Below the pieces are notes generated by a model. It saw only the letters and a list, made by a program, of their open reading frames with translations. It was not told the origin of the DNA and searched no databases. Positions 20,413 to 20,606 of a DNA stretch of 20,606 bases are shown here, in pieces. The position numbers and the translations under genes are program-made. Each line of letters opens with the position of its first letter. Position 1 is the stretch's first letter. Origin of the DNA: Candidatus Omnitrophota bacterium (lineage in GTDB: Bacteria; Hinthialibacterota; Hinthialibacteria; Hinthialibacterales; JAKPRU01); NCBI GenBank assembly GCA_029570205.1, contig JAKQSI010000031.1, positions 1-20,606 on the forward strand, read 5' to 3'.

Positions 20413-20458
20413 GAGGAGAGGGGGGGGTGATTCGTTTCGCAGGATCAACCCCCTCCTC
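20413..20458. other. G-run stem-loop after the aminotransferase gene
   Basis: GAGGAG (20413-20418) and CTCCTC (20453-20458) pair; a G8 run (20420-20427) can pair with the C-run before the right arm, and GTGAT with ATCAA/ATC sequence. It starts 6 bases after the DegT stop. The plus strand has no T-tract after it; the minus strand has TTTT soon after. It may end transcripts from either side, more likely those coming from the right. Confidence 0.45.
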
Positions 20459-20470
20459 GTGAACGACCGG

Positions 20471-20606
20471 TCACATGGGTAACACTTTTTCTGTCCGAGA
20501 TGCCAGGTTTTGGATCGCTCGCCCTTTTTTTCTGGTCCGGTAATCCAGGTATACTGGCTGTTGCTCGTCCGGAGGATAGGGCTCCGCTGGAGAGCGACCC
20601 GAGCGC
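20471..20606 (-). CDS. Possible C-terminus of an insertion-sequence transposase, cut by window edge
   Basis: On the minus strand a frame open from the window edge runs 44 codons to TGA at 20471-20473. It contains PYPPDEQQPVYLDYRTRKKG and a basic Arg/Lys-rich tail. The stop lies in a GTGTTACCCATGTGACCGGT sequence, which resembles the GTAACCTATGTG-type repeats that flank some integrase-core (IS481/IS1202-like) elements. This is a recollection-based inference. The core of such a transposase would lie beyond 20606, so neither the element nor its boundary can be confirmed. It could also be non-coding. Confidence 0.35.
   Translation of the reverse strand, partial: RSGRSPAEPYPPDEQQPVYLDYRTRKKGRAIQNLASRTEKVLPM

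Overview
This window is chromosomal DNA from a Gram-negative-type bacterium. An outer membrane is suggested by a LolA-fold exported protein, a probable LEA2-domain lipoprotein and a type II/IV pseudopilin; two proteins carry twin-arginine signals. The mix (Gfo/Idh dehydrogenase, Tat-targeted DegT aminotransferase, neutral-ceramidase-like Tat lipoprotein, isolated pseudopilin, HD-GYP protein) resembles uncultivated PVC-, Hydrogenedentota- or Sumerlaeota-like lineages. That placement is an inference and cannot be proved from this window. There are no rRNA, tRNA, CRISPR or phage structural genes.

Layout. 1-3189: a small exported protein whose 3' end runs antisense into priA, then priA and a family 4 uracil-DNA glycosylase as a minus-strand repair/restart pair. 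3404-5024: a Gfo/Idh oxidoreductase, then a compact hicBA-type toxin-antitoxin pair. 5079-8662: three minus-strand cell-surface genes (pseudopilin, two-domain LEA2 protein, large CgeB-type glycosyltransferase). 8658-8990: a gene-free repeat island (copies at 77-bp steps, a long hairpin, a 25-bp tandem duplication) that overlaps the glycosyltransferase start. 9203-11351: a regulatory-looking cluster on the plus strand: a sigma-70 family factor with altered promoter-contact residues, a possible 52-codon ORF with its own promoter, a zinc-ribbon protein, and a small protein that looks like a PD-(D/E)XK nuclease with its catalytic residues replaced.

11522-13731: a LolA-like periplasmic protein and a TPR protein converge and share one TTAA as their stop codons. 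14103-16756: an HD-GYP c-di-GMP phosphodiesterase-type protein and a Tat lipoprotein of the neutral ceramidase-like family. 16791-18913: a likely acquired pair, an AT-richer AAA+ ATPase divergent from a Gp37/Gp68 (DUF5131) three-Cys protein. 19058-20407: a DegT/DnrJ/EryC1/StrS aminotransferase with a Tat signal. The right edge holds a G-rich hairpin and what may be the end of an insertion sequence.

Most genes look like single-gene transcription units, each with its own Shine-Dalgarno and often an extended -10 (TGnTAnnnT) promoter. I see no single obvious new multi-gene system. The best candidates for novelty are the 9.2-11.4 kb regulatory cluster, the AAA+/DUF5131 divergent pair, and the exported aminotransferase.
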